64,000 bases of DNA from Typha latifolia (lineage: Eukaryota > Streptophyta > Magnoliopsida > Poales > Typhaceae), in contig CM034100.1 in the NCBI GenBank assembly GCA_019914945.1, positions 16,565,096 through 16,629,095 of the forward strand, read 5' to 3'. The position numbers were made by a program, and so were the translations under genes. Under the pieces are notes generated by a model. That model searched no databases. It was not told the DNA's origin and worked only from the letters and a program-made list of their open reading frames with translations. Of this stretch, positions 48,001 through 59,034 are shown piece by piece. Position 1 is the stretch's first letter. Each line of letters starts with the position of its first letter.

Positions 48001-49562
48001 ACAATAATGAAATTTTGTTATACATAGAAAATATATATTATTTTATCTTACAAAATATAAGACTATTAATAATATTAAAATATTCACATTTTCATCTAAT
48101 TATTTTTTCTCCAGATTTCTTATTCTATTTATTATAAAAAAGAAAGATTTTATTTCATCTTTGAATAAATATTTAATTCGATAACATCAATTTTTATTAA
48201 TATTATACTTACGATATTTCCTTCTATATATTAAGTGCATATAAAAAATCTGATGCATGTGATCCAAACGTGCCCTTTAATAGTGTTAAATTGAAAACAT
48301 AAAGGCTCATGTGATTAACCAACTCAGAATGGCGAAGGGTGTGAGAAAGGGAAAGAGGGAGAGAGAAGATAAATAAGTATATCATCAACACTAAAAAACA
48401 CCATGTACATTATTAGTCTACCCATGTATCATCTTACTCCATTATTGATTCCAGCAGCTACGATTAGTGCCACAACCCTTCCAACATAGTGAGTGATCTT
48501 TTATAACAATTACCAATTTACCATTACATATTTCATTAATTGTCATACAATAAACTAATGATAGACCATATAAATTAAGGATAAAAGATATTAACCATGG
48601 CTAAAAAGCTTAAAATATGTCGAATTGGAACTTCTGCACGAGGTCCCAACTCCCAACTCGGTCGCTATTAGGTCTCATCCTCCCATGGTCCAACTGATCA
48701 CATTCCCTAACCTCTATCCTAAAACCTCCTCTATTTTTGGCAAATATTATGCTTTATACAATTGCCACTAGTTTCTCTTGGCAAAACTTGGATAGAACAG
48801 CCATATCATAACAGATTCTCAATTCCACATTCATTAAGGCCTGAGTAGCAATTTCACAAGTTGGTTAACATTCAATTGCTAATGCACTTGAATTTGGAGC
48901 ATCTTAACAATCCAATTTCATCTCCTATCTTCTGTGAGAGATGGAGCTTCGTTTACAGCATTGTCCTCCAAAGGACGCCACCTAAGAGTCTCTTGTAAAC
49001 AACCCATAATGGCCTTGTTTTGTGAACCATTTACATCTGGACACTATGCATATCCAACAGGTTAATTCTTTATGTATAGAGCTTGGCTCATGAGATCAAA
49101 ACTGTCCGATGAAGGGAATGTCTAATTTCTGAGGTATTAGTTTACATTATCACCATAATGAATTTGGTAGGTCAATAATAAGGAGAGTATGCAACAGAAT
49201 ATTGCGCGATACCATAAGTTATTTTGGAAAGAATTAAGTTGTTAATCAACACTGCAAACCAATACATACTTTGTGAACTTGTAGAAATAAGAATAACCTT
49301 ATCTGCCGCTCGATAATAATATGAAAGCCAGTAACATTTGAAATTTAAATTTCAAGGGAAAATATATAAAAAACCAGAAGGACCAATGTTGCATATCAGC
49401 CAAAAAGAGAAGAAAATTCTAAACCAAGAATATCACAACAAAAACTTATGGATCAAAGATATGTACCGAACGGCTAATTTGGGCTTGACAGTCACTAAAA
49501 TTTCTGTAGACACCAACAGTGTTTCCCTTTCGAACAACATAGAAAGCATCACCCTCTTCCAT
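42089..49562 (-). CDS. RNase H1-like protein with N-terminal hybrid-binding domain
   Basis: A 293-aa protein from nine coding exons: 49562-49467, 47151-46993, 45045-44950, 44738-44643, 43979-43887, 43788-43645, 43026-42919, 42256-42205, 42126-42089. Residues 7-48 resemble the RNase H1 N-terminal (caulimovirus viroplasmin-type) hybrid-binding fold: AFYVVRKGNTVGVYRNFSDC, then VCDPAVSAYKGYSLSKETED. The RNase H domain (about 150-285) keeps all four metal ligands: D157 (EFDGASKGNPG), E197 (NNVAEYRAV), D221 (VRGDSQLV) and D271 (ADADNQAN). It should cut RNA in RNA-DNA hybrids. The start is the first ATG after a CAG acceptor at 49605; an upstream noncoding exon near 53485-53530 is proposed. Exons 3 and 4 are equal in length and related in sequence. 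Introns are long and full of insertions. Compartment unknown. Confidence 0.85.
43543..43638. repeat. Perfect 48-bp tandem duplication beside a splice donor
   Basis: 43543-43590 and 43591-43638 are identical units starting ATAAAACTGATAAGATATTGG. On the gene strand the duplication begins 6 nt inside the intron after the exon ending at 43645, so the donor-proximal intron sequence is duplicated but the GT itself is not. Confidence 0.95.
46115..46729. mobile_element. hAT-type MITE with 8-bp target-site duplication
   Basis: A 615-bp AT-rich element with terminal inverted repeats TAGAGGTGAAAACA (left) and the complement of TAGGGGTGAAAACA (right), one mismatch in 14. It is flanked by a perfect 8-bp duplication TTAAAAAA at 46107-46114 and 46730-46737, the hAT superfamily size. 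It contains GGATATCTG- and ATATGGATAT-like subterminal words and no transposase ORF. It lies in an intron of the RNase H1-like gene. Confidence 0.88.
47524..48275. mobile_element. Probable MITE (GTTTGGAT termini)
   Basis: A 752-bp, very AT-rich block with imperfect inverted ends: GAGCCTGTTTGGATG on the left and, on the complement, GGGCACGTTTGGATCACATG on the right. Such GGGC-CGTTTGGAT ends recur in plant PIF/Harbinger-like (Tourist) and hAT-like MITEs. Three-base flanks (TTC and TTT) do not match exactly, so the target duplication is not proven. No transposase. Intronic in the RNase H1-like gene. Confidence 0.55.
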
Positions 49563-50879
49563 AGACAGCCAAGGAGATAACTCTGACAATAATCACGGAG
49601 ACACCTGTTAAGCAGGCAATACAGTGCATAATATGCATCCCTCCATAAATATTATATATGCTGCACGTGATCAGATGAGAAAATGACCAAAAGGGGAAAA
49701 AATCTTTCTATTGCACAATGGATAGCAAACCTTTGTGGATTCCTTGCTCAACAGGAATATAGAGAACCACTTTAGTAATGTATGAATAAGAAGACAGTAA
49801 TTTAAATTCTAGCATCATTATACTGTTAAAAATTAAGCCATCAAAATCTCTAAGAGTTGGACATATCAGTGGGTAGAATGAACAATGAACCTTCCTCACC
49901 GCTGGCCGACCATGCACCAACCGGCCTGGGAAACATCAATAGGAAGGAGTTGAGCAAAGAACAGTAGGAGATGACCGGGGCGGGGGCATGGGAGAGTCCA
50001 AAATGTCCATCCAACCAACAATACGGGCCGATATGCAAAGCACCTCCAGCTTCTACATGTGAAGTGGAGATGATGACTAACCAGAGGCAAGCTAAGAAGT
50101 CCTTAGGGCAGGCTATGTGGCATAGCTTCCCCTGAGAGCCTAGAGAACGCCAAAGAGGTATCCAAGGCAAGAGGACTGAAGGCAAAACTCGCCGATTGAA
50201 ACGACACCAAAATGGGGTCATCAACCGACAAATTTTGCCGACAAGGCTGCAGGACAAACAACAGAAATCAATGCCAAAACACCATGAAATGGAAATTATT
50301 TGAAGGGATTAGAGCATAGTCATTGGTGAAACGAGAAGTGGGGTCCAAAAGCTCCAATGATGCTCCGACGTCAAGAACCTCGTGTCGAACACCGTCGTCA
50401 ATAAGAAAAGGAAAGGAAATGAAAGATGGTAGCAAGGAAAAATAAATAAGAGATGGAGATGGCGAGTTGAGGAGGAGATAGGTTTAAAGGGGTATGAAAA
50501 AAGAGAGACAGATTAGGGCTTGGATTTGATCATGATGGCTTGATCAATAGCAGTTGGGAAAAGAGAGGGAGATAGGAGGAGCTAGAAAACAGTGGCACAC
50601 ATGCGCCCTTGTGGCTAGTCGACTAACATGCCAAAATATTTTTTCTCAGGGTGTTACTCTAAATTTTCAATTGTTTATAAGAACAATGTAAGAAAGAAGG
50701 CATTACCTATCACCAGGTTGTCGTACTCCTTATCATTTTGCTCAGCCATGATGAAGACCCTTGGAATAGCTCCACCTCTTCCACTAGTAGAGGGACTAGG
50801 TTGCCCAGCTCCTCGTCCTTGATTCGCGGTAGTGGTCACTCTAGATGATCTAAAAATGATGGGTGTAGTTGGAGTGGAT

Positions 50880-51308
50880 GGTTCACCTTAGAGTAAGGGG
50901 CACTATAGATGGGCATGCCTTGCTAGGCCATATTGGTGGCACACCAACCTTTGACGGCCATGGCACTCACGTGAAACATGGCCCCGTTGGCAACAATTAT
51001 AGCAAGTCCTCCTATACGGAGGTGGCCGAGAGAATCCCTCACTACTAGTGCTACATGGGAATGCTATAGATCTCCTCGCACTAGCTTGTGGTTGCACTCC
51101 TCTAGGTCCATTAGACCCCTGAGGGCTAGATTGACCCAGAATAGAATTGGAACTAGCACCACAGGCACCCAAAGAACTACTAGCATAGGGATGAAATCCC
51201 AACTGATAAGATGCGGCCAATCCACTCCAACTAGGTCCACCACTCCGATAATGTCCACCAAAACAGTTCGGATGTCGAGTTGCACGCTCCTGTGAAAGCT
51301 CCTCTAGC

Positions 51309-51368
<60 letters not shown>

Positions 51369-51990
51369 TATGATCGCAATCTCCACCATTTGCGCGTAGG
51401 TTAGGTCTCCTGCCATGTTACCTGCTTGCAAATCTCAACATGAAGGCCCATCTTGAACTGATCAGCCCTAGATGCATCATCGGGCACTACCATGTCGGCA
51501 AAATGAGAAAAGGTATTAAAACTTTCTTCATACTGAGCTACTGACATGCTACCTTGCTCTATCAAAGTGAACTCTCTCATCAGCTTATACCAAAGTGATC
51601 TTGGAAAATATTTCTAGTTAAAGGCATCTGAGAATGCCTCCCACGTAATATACTTGATAGTAATACGAGTTAGCATCAAGCGCTCGGTGGCTTTCCACCA
51701 TTGCTCAGCTTCCCCACGGAAGAGAAAGGTAACAAACGTCACCTATTGGTCCATTGGGCATTGGAAAGCAATCAAAATCTTCTTCACATTGACGATCCAT
51801 TTGTTTGCCTCCATAAGATCGGTTGTGCCACTAAATTCCGGAGAATTAAGCTGCATGAAATGGTTCAGTGGCCAAGATGATTTGTCGCTAGCTTGCTCTT
51901 TGGTATGCCTTCGGATGAGTTCATTGATGAGTCTTTCTTGCTGTCCAATTAGGCGTCCAATAATCTCCATGCTATACTGTTTGAGGTGTT
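50880..51990 (-). pseudogene. Retrotransposon gag pseudogene (Ty3-gypsy style)
   Basis: Fragments in order: IIGRLIGQQERLINELIRRH, then LNSPEFSGTTDLMEANKWIV (capsid start), FRGEAEQWWKATERLM, MREFTLIEQGSMSVAQYEES, ADQFKMGLHVEICKQ, and a CX2CX4HX4C zinc knuckle CYNCCQRGHVSREC. At least two in-frame stop codons and a CT microsatellite break the frame, so no intact gag can be made. The AEQWW core and zinc knuckle match the Retrotrans_gag family of plant gypsy elements. Confidence 0.8.
51312..51366. repeat. CT microsatellite inside the gag remnant
   Basis: A pure (CT)n run of about 55 bp, inserted between the capsid part and the zinc-knuckle part of the gag pseudogene. It encodes an Arg-Glu repeat on the minus strand. 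Confidence 0.95.
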
Positions 51991-52100
51991 AATGACTGGC
52001 TCAGAAACCGGAGTTGAAACCCTCTCAGGGCTAATAGTACTAATTAAACGAGCATGGCCAGGCAACATTCTTGATAATCTTAGAAAAATCCATACTCCGC

Positions 52101-52188
52101 TGTTGCTACATGTATTCATACTCCGCTGTACGTACATTCTTAATTATACCAAGATGTTGCTACATGTATTCATACTCCGCTGTACGTA
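52101..52188. repeat. 34-bp direct repeat, 54-bp period
   Basis: TGTTGCTACATGTATTCATA plus the following 14 bases occur identically at 52101-52134 and 52155-52188. It lies in the retroelement leader just downstream of the primer-binding site. Confidence 0.9.
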
Positions 52189-53484
52189 GTCTATATGATT
52201 CATACTTAGCTCATAGGGACAATATCCTGCAAGACTTATCGAATCGTTTGGTAAACCTGGCTTTGATGCCAAATTGAAATACCCATCAATAAATACACAA
52301 GCTAATCACATGGGTAAAACCCACGTGGTTTTCATATGACTTGTTAGCTAATATTTCCACATAGTACACGACATAAAAGCTAATTTACCAAAAATTCGAG
52401 CAGGCAAGAGCTAAGAAGCCAATACCATAAGCTACAATAAGCCTCCAAATGTAAATGTCCATATAAACAAGACTGAGGATGAAAAAAAGGCTCGTGCATG
52501 GGGCAACAACATAAACAACCCAAACTTAGGCCGACCCGTGACCCAAGTAGTTGGGCTAGCTTGCGGCTATTATGTAGCCCACCAACCAAGCAAGTGAGTT
52601 GGGCCCCAAGAGCCCAACCCAAGCTGGCTTGTAGTAGTATAGGCCGCAAGCCACCAATTAAAGACAGGTTGTGGTTGAGCCGCAACCCATCCATAGCGTA
52701 GGCGTGGGTTAGGTTCGAGCTCACCCTACTTCTTCTCCTTCACAACTAAGGGGGAAGAAGGGAGGCAATTGGGGATGCCATTGGTGCCAACCTCAATGTC
52801 AGCTGATCACACACCAATAGGCTTCAAGAAACACATCTGCAGGAAGAAGTTGAGAGCAAGGCGGCTTGAGGAGGAGATGGAGGTTTAGAGGGGTAAAAAG
52901 AAGTGAGATAGATTGGAGCTTGGATTTTATCACGACGGCTTGATCAGCAGCCGAAGGGAGGAGATGATGAACAGTGGCATCAGGCAGACGGTGTGCCAAG
53001 ATTTTATTTATTTTTTTTTTTCAGGTGTTACATAAAAGATACGGGAATACTGATCAACCTCTCTCTCTTGGATCATAATGATGAACAGAACAGTAAAAGA
53101 AGGATTTGTTCTTCCTGAGAATGATTTTACCACGAAAAAAAAACAAGGAACGACTGAACTAGATCACTTTCTTAAAGTAATTTTTTCCTGACATTACCAA
53201 AAAGGAAAAAAAAAACAAAAAATGCTGTTCTTGATCTCATCTTTTCTTTCTTCGCTAACTCACATTGGTCGATTCAACATAACACTCAGAAACCCTAGAA
53301 AACAACAAAAGAAAGTAAGAAACGGCGGGATAATTCCAAAGTAACACCCAACAATCATTATGCGATCACTTGCTCTCTCTCTCTCTCTCCATGAATTTTT
53401 TAAAAAACAGAAGAAGAAGAAGAAAGAACAGATAAGAACAATAAAAGAAAGTGAAAGGGAGGGGAATTTGGGGACGAAGAATAC

Positions 53485-53727
53485 CTTATTGACGAAACTT
53501 TCGATTTCTTCTTTCCTTTCTCTCTGACCTTAATCCCTTTATTACTTCCAGTGAGTTTTATAGTCCCTTCTTCCGAAAATACCCCCCATTAGTTGTATGG
53601 AGTATGAACTATGGAGCGGAAAAACGCGGGTCGTTTACGGGAAAGTATCATCAAGGCTCTTATATTAAAAGCATCTAACGCCAAAACACAGAGAGAGAGA
53701 GAAAAAAAAAATAAGATTTTTTGTTCA
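53485..53727. promoter_or_regulatory. Compact divergent promoter: RNase H (-) and PPR (+)
   Basis: On the minus strand a TATAAAAC box at 53562-53556 is followed by a CT/GA-rich leader and a good AAG/GTATTC donor ending at 53485. This fits a noncoding first exon (about 53530-53485) spliced to the CAG acceptor before the RNase H start at 49562. The PPR start codon is 165 bp on the other side. The model is inferred from signals only. Confidence 0.5.
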
Positions 53728-55287
53728 ATGCTTCCATCTTCTACCTCCTCCCTCCTATCCTACCTTTCCTCCCAACCGACCTCTAACGTCCTCCTCTACA
53801 ACTCCCTCCTCGCCTCCCTCGCTCGCGCCGGCCACTTCCGCCGTGCTCTATCCTTCTTCCGTTCCCATATGCTCCCTCACCTCCTCCCTGACCACTTCAC
53901 CCTCGCCATCCTCTCCAAGTCCGCCGCCGAGCTCGCCGACCCCTTTGCCGGCTCCACCCTCCACTCCCTTGCTGTCCGCCTTGGCTTCATCTCTGACGTC
54001 GTCCTCTCCAACTCCCTCGTCCTTCTCTACTCCTGCTGCGGCCTCCAACAGAGCGCCCGCCAATTGTTCAATGATATGCCCATGAGAACCACCGCTTCTT
54101 GGAATCTACTAATTTCACAGTTTTCCAAACTGGGTAGTTGCTATAACGATGGGGAAGTTTGGAACCTTTTGAGAAATATGCAAATGGATGGGTTGAAGCC
54201 GGATGGTTTCACAGTCTCCGTGGTTTTGCCGCTGTGCGATGGTGGCAATGCCGGGCAGCTTCGAGGGAGGGAGATGCATGGCTATGTGGTGAGGAACGAA
54301 ATGGGTTTGGCTTCGAGTTTCCATGTTGGTAGTTGTTTGATTGATATGTACTGCAGGGGTGGGCGAGTGGACTTGGGAAGGCAGATTTTTGACAGCATGT
54401 TGGTGAGGAATTTGGTGATTTGGACTACGATGATAGGGGGATATGTTGAGAATGAACAGTTCAAGGAAGCGCTGAGGCTTTTTCATGATATGCAGGTTAG
54501 AGATGGAATTGTGCCTAATAGAGTCACTTTAATAAGCATCCTCCCAGGCATTGGGTATCTATCAAATTTGGCGAAAGGAAAACAGATTCATGGATACTCG
54601 TTTAGAATGGGATTGAGTAAAGAAGTATCTTTGAATAATGCTTTGGTTGACATGTATTCCAAATGCGGAAGCTTAATGTATGCAAGACGTGTTTTTGATA
54701 ATGGATCTTGGCAAAAGGATGCAATATCCTGGAGCTCAATGATTGCAGGTTATGGAATTCATGGTGAGGGAGAAGAAGCGGTTGTGTTATTTATTGAAAT
54801 GTGCGGCCTTGGGATTAAACCAGATAACATGATTGGTTTGGCTGTTCTTTCGGCTTGTTGTCGGGCTGGTTTGGTAGTGAAGGGCCTTGAGATTTACAAT
54901 TTGTTGGTGAAGGATCATGAGGTTCTTCCGACTGTTGAAATGTGCTCCTGCATGGTTGATTTGCTGGGCCGAGCTGGACTGCTGAATCATGCTTTGGATT
55001 TTATAAAGTCAATGACAGTAGTACCCACTCCAAGTGTTTGGGGAGCTCTTTTTGATGCTTCTATTATGCACAACAACCAGGAAATGCAAGAAGTGGCCTA
55101 TAAATCTCTTCTTCAGTTGGAACAACAGAATCCATCAAATTTTGTCTCCCTTTCGAATTTAAATGCCTCCTCTGGAAGATGGGATATTGTGGAACAGGTG
55201 AGGAGAAGGATGAAGGAAAAAGGGTTGAGAAAGATTCCTGGTTGCAGTTGGATAAATGTGAATAGCATGAAACGTTCGCTCTATTAA
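53728..55287 (+). CDS. PLS-class pentatricopeptide repeat protein (E subgroup)
   Basis: An intronless 519-aa PPR protein. These bind organellar RNA sequence-specifically in mitochondria or plastids and act in editing, splicing or processing; this one's target is unknown. Repeats include NVLLYNSLLASLARAGHFRR, NLVIWTTMIGGYVENEQFKE, NALVDMYSKCGSLMYARRVF and DAISWSSMIAGYGIHGEGEE. The C-terminus has the E-type block (PSVWGALFDASIMHNNQEMQ through KEKGLRKIPGCSWINVN) and stops shortly after, with no DYW deaminase. The chosen Met (MLPSSTSS) begins a Ser-rich, acid-poor region suited to organelle import. An upstream in-frame ATG at 53611 would add 39 residues that translate a GA microsatellite and was not used. 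The 5' third is GC-rich and the rest is not. Confidence 0.9.
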   Translation: MLPSSTSSLLSYLSSQPTSNVLLYNSLLASLARAGHFRRALSFFRSHMLPHLLPDHFTLAILSKSAAELADPFAGSTLHSLAVRLGFISDVVLSNSLVLLYSCCGLQQSARQLFNDMPMRTTASWNLLISQFSKLGSCYNDGEVWNLLRNMQMDGLKPDGFTVSVVLPLCDGGNAGQLRGREMHGYVVRNEMGLASSFHVGSCLIDMYCRGGRVDLGRQIFDSMLVRNLVIWTTMIGGYVENEQFKEALRLFHDMQVRDGIVPNRVTLISILPGIGYLSNLAKGKQIHGYSFRMGLSKEVSLNNALVDMYSKCGSLMYARRVFDNGSWQKDAISWSSMIAGYGIHGEGEEAVVLFIEMCGLGIKPDNMIGLAVLSACCRAGLVVKGLEIYNLLVKDHEVLPTVEMCSCMVDLLGRAGLLNHALDFIKSMTVVPTPSVWGALFDASIMHNNQEMQEVAYKSLLQLEQQNPSNFVSLSNLNASSGRWDIVEQVRRRMKEKGLRKIPGCSWINVNSMKRSLY

Positions 55288-58200
55288 GTCTCATTGTTAT
55301 TCAGATGCAGTTCTTTCAGGATTTGACAACCTCATATTGGGAGCAATGTAAGGCAGGTGCATTCTTAGCTCTTTATAATGTGAGTTGGCCTTCTTAATGC
55401 TTGTTTACTAGCATCAATAATTTTGTTGCCCTTCAGGTAAACTACTATTCCCAAGTATGTATCTTTTATGCTTGGATTGCTGCTGCTTTAGAGAGAGACT
55501 GCCCTCCTGTTGAGGAAGAATTTTTTTTGGCAATATACATATGTTTTGTACAGCTCTGCTGAATCTTGGTAAATAATTAATTATCATGTTATTTCAATCC
55601 ATTTATGGTTTATTCTTTCACTGCTTGCTTTAGAAGTCCTTTAAAGTTGTTGATGGGGTAATGAGATTCAATTGTTGTTCCTTTTATGTAACTTCACCTT
55701 CTTCTTCCCTACTTTGTCTTTGGAAAGTTGAGTTAGAAATTAAGGGTACTTCTCCCACTGGATTGGGACCATAATTGCCATGAACTTAAGTTTAGAAACT
55801 ATATGTGACATGGAATACAAGAAAATCATATAATCTTCTCATTTCCTTAACAAGTTATTGCTACCAATAAAGTCAGACAGAAATTTTCAAATCTCCATCA
55901 GTTGGTTTTTCGTATGCTGACACGATTTAAAAAGAATGCATTAATCCACTTCTTGGTTGTTTGTAATTAGAAAAAAATAAATATAGTAAGACATTCTCAC
56001 TATTTATTTGCCACTCTCTCCCTTTTGTCTAGGCATTTTCAACTGCATCTCAATCTTTTGCTGGATTAAGGTTGCAAAACTTGTGAAATGGCTGACTTTT
56101 TGACTGATCGTTACCATCATCATCCAAGACTTTTCCAATAACTTGAGGTTGACACCTTTGATTTCTTCATGGCAAATTAGTGACTCTTTTTATAAATAAA
56201 AAGTTGTATTTCTCAGATCTATGCTGTCATAGAGCACACTTATCTTTTTGCCCTAAAATATGCAGATGTCAATGTATTGCTAAATGTATATAAGGTATGC
56301 TAGAAAATATCCAACAGCATATGCTGCTTTACACTGAATAAGTATGATAGAATTGAATCTGTAAATGTACAACAGGAGGACTGTGAATCTGTATATTTAT
56401 GTTATTAATGAAAAAACATTTACTTTTAGCATTTATTATCCTGGTTTTTCATCTACCTTTCTGCACCTACATATTTACCTTTGGTGGTTCAGAGCTTTGG
56501 CAGCATGGTCTGCATATGCTTACTATTAACGGATAGGGCCATATAAAACCTGTGCAATGCTTCTTGACAGTGGACATTGATATGAAGTCACAAGAACCTC
56601 ATTAGAATAATTCTCTTAGATGTTATCTGCAACATACTATGTGAAAAAACTTTTTTTATTCTTGAACATTTCATAGAAACAGCGTATCTATTAGTGTGAG
56701 AGAGAATAGACTTGTATGCTTCTTTTTTCTTTGACAACAAGGATTAAGAAAAAATATGTTCTGTTACTCATTGCTTTTTTATCTGGACATTTCCTACTTT
56801 GCTCCAATTCTTTGCTCTCATCATCCAAGTCATTTCTTCCCAGCAAATGAGATTTACACTTTTGACTGTGATGATAATTGCACACCTTTTGTTGATATAT
56901 TAAGAATTCCATCTTGCAGTTTAGTTGTCAGACTTGTGTTAAATTACAGTTGTACTTCTGTATGATTTAATCTAATATAGTCATGGAACTAGGAAAATGG
57001 CATTACTAACAGAGAGACAATATTGTGCTCTGATTTTGTGAATGCAATGAATGCAGATTGCTGACATTTAAACTATTGGTTCTCTTCTGGCTTTGGGTTT
57101 TAGTTCTAGAAACTCTATCAAATCTGTTTGTTTGATGTCAGGTTCCATTATTTGGCTTTGCAACCTGAAAATACGCTTAACCTTCACGAAATTTGGAAAA
57201 GGCGTGGCGCTTAATTCAAATATGTCGAAGTTGTAAATAGTTTTGCTTATTCTGAAGCTGAAATTGCAAGAAATTCAGATTTGCAGGTGATTCTTTGATC
57301 GATGGTGGGCGGTGGGCTGTTGGTGATGATCGGCTGCATGAGAAATGGGATTTTAAGATGACTCCAGCTTTCTGGGAGATGATTGAATATTATTAACAGG
57401 GGATAATCCAGGCAGCTGTTGCAGTCTCTTCATTGTAGAAGTAGCCAATGCGGCACCTCCAATGTCCCGTTTCAAATTTACGAATGATATCCTACGGCCA
57501 AGATTGCACCTGATTCAAGACATAGGGCATCCTGGCCATTTAATAATCGGAGAATATGCAATTTGTTGCACTCACTTTCTTCTCTCTTTTTATTTCTTCT
57601 GAAAGCAGGGTTGGTGGGGATGGGTTGTTGATAAGTTATCCGACTGTAACTTGTACGCTTCTGTTTTGAATCAAAAACCGAAATTCTTATAAATGTTTAT
57701 ATTTGCATGTAACGTTCTGTAATTTTCCTTTTTAATTAAATATGTGTCGCACTTTTAACTTTGCTGTGGATTTTTGAATAAATGTTGCGGAAGTTGATCT
57801 CGCAGCGAGACATCCCCATCTCTCTGTTTCTTGATGAACTCACTGAGTTTTGATGTTTATGTTGTTGCATTATAATCATAAACGTGAATGGAACTTATAA
57901 ATGCACATTCTATGAAGTGAACACCATTCTTATAATAAAACTTTATGAACTCAAACTAGAAAAGAGGAAAAAATAAGAAAGAAATGGTTTTTATATTCGA
58001 AAAGTTATTGCACTCAACTGTATGCCAATTTCCATAGCTTGATCAACTGTCGTAGTGGATTAGGAAACGGTCGTTCGATTGAAATCAAATTTTATCCTAT
58101 AGCACATGGACTCAGAGCTTGGTCAATTTGATCCAAACCCTTTGTTCCTTGATCTGATGGATCACATTTTGGAAGAAGCCTATGCTCATCGTTGACCGAG

Positions 58201-58650
58201 GCAAGTGGGACCACTTGAAGCCGTGAAGTTGCTTGCCAGGGAATGGACTTATTGGGGAGCCTCACAAGTCACAAGGCACTAAGAACTGGCCTCCTTTGGT
58301 TGGTGAGAAAAATTATTTAAGAATTGAATTTAATTGGCATTTTTATGAGGGGTTGAATTAAAAAAATGAAAGACAGGGTTTAATTCGCAATAAAAATATA
58401 ATGTAGGGCGTAAAATAAAAATATTGGCATTTTTAACTGCCGTAAATAATCTTCCAGCCATTCACAACCCGCCAAGTAAGCACAGAATCCGCTCCCACCG
58501 TCAACGTAACGAAACTCGCGTGACGACGCGGGTAAGTGTGGGGTAGTCTTCGTAAATAATAGAACATTGAAGGGTGATATAGTAACCCGTTATTCCGTTA
58601 GACCTTGTTCTGTATGTGTAAATCCGTGCGATCTCAAGAACCATTCTAAC
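55288..58650. other. Intergenic region downstream of the PPR gene
   Basis: 3.4 kb of mostly AT-rich DNA. It may include a long 3' UTR, but no exon, ORF or repeat could be supported. Short ORFs at 56691-56965 on both strands overlap and lack family features. Confidence 0.5.
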
Positions 58651-58663
58651 CCGACGAAGGAAA

Positions 58664-59034
58664 TATAAATATAGGAGACAAGAAGACGAAAACATACGAA
58701 GGAGAAGGGGGAAACGAGGATCTTTTTCCCGCAATCGAGAGGGTGAAACTTTCCTCCATACTCTCCGTCTATCTAGGTATATTTCTAGTTCTTGAGAGCT
58801 CTTTCCAAGGGAAAGGGAGAGGAGAGGGCGAGGCTCTTGAAGTCTGTGTTCCTCCCCTCCTTAATCGAATCTGGAAAGAGGGGATTTGAATCAAGAACCG
58901 GGTATCTTGATTTGGGTTGAGGAAGCGGTGATTCTTGGATTCTGTTTGCTTGGTCTTGGATGCTGTTCTCGGAGGAAGAAGTTGACGGATCGAGAAGCTT
59001 GTCGAGATCTTGACCTGATTGGTTAACAACAATG
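58664..59034 (+). promoter_or_regulatory. Myosin core promoter and leader with a uORF
   Basis: A TATAAAT box is at 58664-58670, predicting transcription from about 58695 and a leader near 340 nt. The first ATG in the leader (58960-58962) opens a 17-codon uORF ending in TGA at 59011-59013, 18 bp before the proposed main ATG at 59032. Such a uORF would be expected to lower translation. Confidence 0.5.

Larger units (their letters stand above)
49885..53032 (-). mobile_element. Degenerate LTR retroelement with gag remnant only
   Basis: On the minus strand: an LTR candidate 53032-52275 (758 bp, starts TGTAACACCTGA, ends GGGTATTTCA), then a primer-binding site TGGCATCAAAGCC at 52271-52259, two changes from the initiator-Met-tRNA site TGGTATCAGAGCC. 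A broken gag follows at about 51990-50880. A second LTR-related block runs 50658 to about 49885. Both LTR blocks share their first 190 bp (GATCAAGCC, AAATCCAAGC, CTCCTCAA words) and a later stretch around ATTGGTGTG/GTTGGTGCATGG, but the inner block has about 525 bp extra and lacks the other's distal half. No protease, reverse transcriptase or integrase is visible, so it is non-autonomous and old. It sits in the proposed leader intron of the RNase H1-like gene. Confidence 0.6.

Noticed and set aside
49850..50257. Minus-strand 135-aa ORF as an N-terminal exon or transit peptide of the RNase H gene
   Set aside because: Part of it aligns with the other LTR-related block near 52790-52850, and no splice path joins it in frame; the RNase H start is better explained by the ATG at 49562.
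52380..52724. Minus-strand 114-aa ORF
   Set aside because: It lies wholly inside the LTR candidate and shows no protein family features.
53611..53727. Upstream PPR start adding 39 residues
   Set aside because: The extra residues are basic low-complexity translation of a GA/A-rich leader; MLPSSTSS is the normal type of start.
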